A DNA stretch of 64,000 nucleotides from Stigmatella erecta. GTDB taxonomy: Bacteria > Myxococcota > Myxococcia > Myxococcales > Myxococcaceae. The notes under the pieces are model-generated. The model was not told where the DNA came from, searched no databases, and was given only the letters and a program-made list of their open reading frames with translations. The stretch covers positions 160,749-224,748 of the forward strand of contig NZ_FOIJ01000014.1 in NCBI RefSeq assembly GCF_900111745.1, in the 5' to 3' direction. The translations under genes and the position numbers were made by a program. Below are positions 62,409-64,000 of the stretch, piece after piece; positions within the stretch are counted from its first letter, which is position 1, and each line of letters opens with the position of its first letter.

Positions 62409-63329
62409 TCACGATTCTCGCACAAGCACAGACGGCGGCCCTGAACCCGGTCCGGTGAGGTGGACCCCATTTTCCGGCGCTCCCGCACTTCGTGTGGACT
62501 CGCCGTGGCTCTTTGCCACCGAGAGAGGAGGAGGGCCGAGTGGGGTGGCCATGGAGGGCGGCCCATCGAGCTTGAATCGGCGCACCCAGGAGGAGAAGGC
62601 CCCGCCCTTCCCCTGAATGTGATTGGCATCGCCTCCGATCTCCACGCTCTTCTTCAGCGCGGACACAGCCGCGGCGAGGACGTCTTCGCCGACCACGTTC
62701 ATCAACGACAATCCCAGACAGAGGCTCTTGGTGGAGTTGGAAAGTCCCCCATTCTGGCGCACCGAATCGAGTTGCTGGTGCAGCTTCTTCGCGTCCTCTT
62801 CCGGCAAGTTCTGCATCAACGCCAGAGCCAGCACGGGGAGCGCCTGGTGGCTCTGCTGAAAGTCGATGCCAACCATCGCTGCTTGTACTGCGTCAGCCCG
62901 CTGCTCTGCCCGGCGCCTGTCCACCTCCCGGTCCGTCGCGGACAAGATCGCCGAGAGGAAGGCACTGGGACCAATGGGCACGTCCTGCTCTCCCACTCTC
63001 GCGACGAAGGCCGAAGAGCGGAAGATGGACATAGCGCCCAAGCCTGCCGCCAGGGTCTCCATGATCGAGATGGCGTCTCCACGCTTCAATGGATCGAGCC
63101 CGAAGTTCAGGTCCATCGCTTGAATCGCCACCAGCGCCAAGAAGGCCGCGGTGGCGTTGAGGGTGACGTAGCAGAGGCCGTACAGGTTCTTGATCGCCTT
63201 GCCGGGTGCGTCTTTGTAGCGCGTGACCAGTTCACCCGCTCCAACGCCTGCCCCGAGAAGCAAGACAAAGGCAAACTGGACAACCTCCGAGACATGAGTC
63301 TGCAGCCAGTCGCTGATGGCCATCGCCAA
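62409..63329 (-). CDS. Unknown membrane protein with two N-terminal helices
   Basis: 306 residues. Two hydrophobic helices (about 15-35 and 52-72) are followed by a long, mostly helical and soluble region containing a charged coiled-coil-like stretch (DREVDRRRAEQRADAVQAA near 132). The last 55 residues are Pro/Gly/Ser rich. No cysteine motif or enzyme signature. Not recognised. It is the first gene of the lower-GC cluster; the 12-bp dyad at 63427-63459 is 98 bp upstream. Start could be ATG at 63329 or 63323. Confidence 0.7.
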   Translation of the reverse strand: MAMAISDWLQTHVSEVVQFAFVLLLGAGVGAGELVTRYKDAPGKAIKNLYGLCYVTLNATAAFLALVAIQAMDLNFGLDPLKRGDAISIMETLAAGLGAMSIFRSSAFVARVGEQDVPIGPSAFLSAILSATDREVDRRRAEQRADAVQAAMVGIDFQQSHQALPVLALALMQNLPEEDAKKLHQQLDSVRQNGGLSNSTKSLCLGLSLMNVVGEDVLAAAVSALKKSVEIGGDANHIQGKGGAFSSWVRRFKLDGPPSMATPLGPPPLSVAKSHGESTRSAGAPENGVHLTGPGSGPPSVLVRES

Positions 63330-63705
63330 TCTCCCATCTGGGGTGGAGACAACGGGTGGTACACCGGCCGTCGAGGAACCGCCGATGTACGATGTGAGCG
63401 TGCCGCACGCCGTTGAGAACGGCTGTGACGCGGTTCACTTTTCAGCAGTGAATCGCGTCATATCCTTTGAGTGAGCAGGCGGCATCAACCGCTTCACGCG
63501 CACCTCCCACCGCCCAACCCGGCCTCCCCATGTTCAGGCTTCGGCATGCGCCCCAGGCGCGGCGAGGAGGAGCAACAGGACGAACACGGGCCGGAGCCTC
63601 ATGGCGTCGCGCATCGGCTCTTGCCCATCGGAAGAACAGAGAGGGGGTTCAGCGCCCACAGATGCCTCACCTCCCGGCAACGTGTCCGCCCCTCCCGGGT
63701 TACGA
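63330..63705. other. Intergenic region upstream of the lower-GC cluster
   Basis: 376 bp with no convincing gene. It holds the dyad at 63427-63459 and a 22-residue signal-peptide-like ORF on the minus strand at 63534-63602 that stops at once. Probably the promoter of the 63.3-kb cluster and the 3' flank of the GNAT gene. Confidence 0.5.
63427..63459. promoter_or_regulatory. Long inverted repeat, candidate operator of the tyrosinase cluster
   Basis: GACGCGGTTCAC and GTGAATCGCGTC, 12-bp arms with a single G/T wobble, around the 9-nt spacer TTTTCAGCA. It is 98-130 bp upstream of the first gene of the cluster. The dyad and the spacing suit a dimeric repressor; no T-tract supports a terminator. 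Confidence 0.5.
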
Positions 63706-64000
63706 TCAGAGCGCGCGGGCGAGCACGATATCGCGCTGCAGGTCACTCCCCAGCAGGAAGTGCATCTCGCCCACCTCGGTGAAGCCCCAACGCGAGTAGA
63801 AAGCCCGTGCGCGGGCATTGCGTTCCCACACACCCAGCCACAGCACGTCATGTCTCCGAGCGAGCCCTTCCTCCAGACAGCGGAGCATGAGCGCGGCCCC
63901 CACTTTGGCTCCCAGGAAGGGCCGGTCCACGTACAGGCGAGACAGGTGGAGCGGGCGCTCGGCCTGCACACCCTGCTCGCGGGCTCCATCGCGCAGCAGG
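63706..64000 (-). CDS. GNAT-family N-acetyltransferase (5' end beyond the window)
   Basis: 98 codons are visible, ending at the stop at 63706; the reading frame stays open to the window edge. Sequence: RLYVDRPFLGAKVGAALML is the acetyl-CoA-binding beta4-alpha3 region (with a variant of the Q/R-x-x-G-x-G/A loop), then VLWLGVWERNARARAFYSRWGFTEVGE is the typical GNAT ending. An internal GTG at 63969 could be mistaken for a start but conserved sequence continues before it. The substrate is unknown. The visible part covers roughly the C-terminal 60 percent of a normal GNAT. Confidence 0.85.
   Translation of the reverse strand, partial: LLRDGAREQGVQAERPLHLSRLYVDRPFLGAKVGAALMLRCLEEGLARRHDVLWLGVWERNARARAFYSRWGFTEVGEMHFLLGSDLQRDIVLARAL

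Noticed and set aside
63534..63602. 22-residue ORF on the minus strand that reads as a signal peptide and then stops
   Set aside because: No ribosome site and nothing follows in frame; could be a relic of an exported protein but evidence is too thin for a feature.

Overview
The window is GC-rich and densely coded on both strands, with many lipoproteins, Ser/Thr-kinase and two-component signalling genes, TonB parts, a PilZ protein, multihaem cytochromes and secreted hydrolases. This style suggests a myxobacterium (Myxococcota, probably Cystobacterineae such as Stigmatella, Cystobacter or Myxococcus). That assignment is inferred from gene content and composition, not from a search.

Layout. 0-4.3 kb: end of a LeuD-like gene, a 2-isopropylmalate/homocitrate-synthase-like gene, a convergent LeuB-like dehydrogenase, then an O-methyltransferase and a VOC protein, closed by a strong terminator. 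This resembles a paralogous 2-oxoacid chain-elongation set. 4.3-20.9 kb: one 16.6-kb block entirely on the minus strand. Its upstream part (20.9 to 8.9 kb) is a tight six-gene array: membrane SpoIIE-type phosphatase, TPR protein, PhnD-like periplasmic binding protein, TonB-dependent receptor carrying a CxxCH motif, RsbW-like ATPase, and a Ser/Thr kinase whose N-terminus is a duplicated STAS plus zinc-ribbon module. Its downstream part is a triple-haem cytochrome, a multihaem lipoprotein and another lipoprotein. This looks like an undescribed envelope-to-cytoplasm partner-switching system next to an electron-transfer module.

21.2-29.4 kb: branched-chain 2-oxoacid dehydrogenase E1 alpha/beta, a GNAT, a PilZ protein, two lipoproteins (one an SGNH esterase) and PEP carboxylase. 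29.5-37.5 kb: secreted proteins, namely a galactose-oxidase-like Kelch protein, a metallophosphoesterase, an AbfB-like lipoprotein, an M4 metalloprotease and a lipoprotein with an exact 480-bp internal duplication. 37.6-46.5 kb: endonuclease III, a sugar ABC transporter divergent from a PfkB kinase, and an operon of U32 peptidase, prephenate dehydrogenase and a 6PGDH-like oxidoreductase. 46.6-52.2 kb: a PhnD-PAS histidine kinase, a second kinase with its OmpR-type regulator, and a TonB protein. 52.3-57.8 kb: an unknown zinc-ribbon protein, a PBP4-type carboxypeptidase, a prolyl oligopeptidase and a DUF998-type membrane protein. 58-64 kb: a Kelch lipoprotein, then a lower-GC unidirectional cluster (63.3 to 59.4 kb): unknown membrane protein, histidine phosphatase, a 16-codon ORF ending Gly-Gly-Trp-Pro-Trp-Pro, a small Cys-motif membrane protein and a tyrosinase. 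The right edge is a truncated GNAT gene.

I saw no rRNA, tRNA, CRISPR array, insertion sequence or prophage. All functional statements rest on motifs read by eye; no database search was possible.
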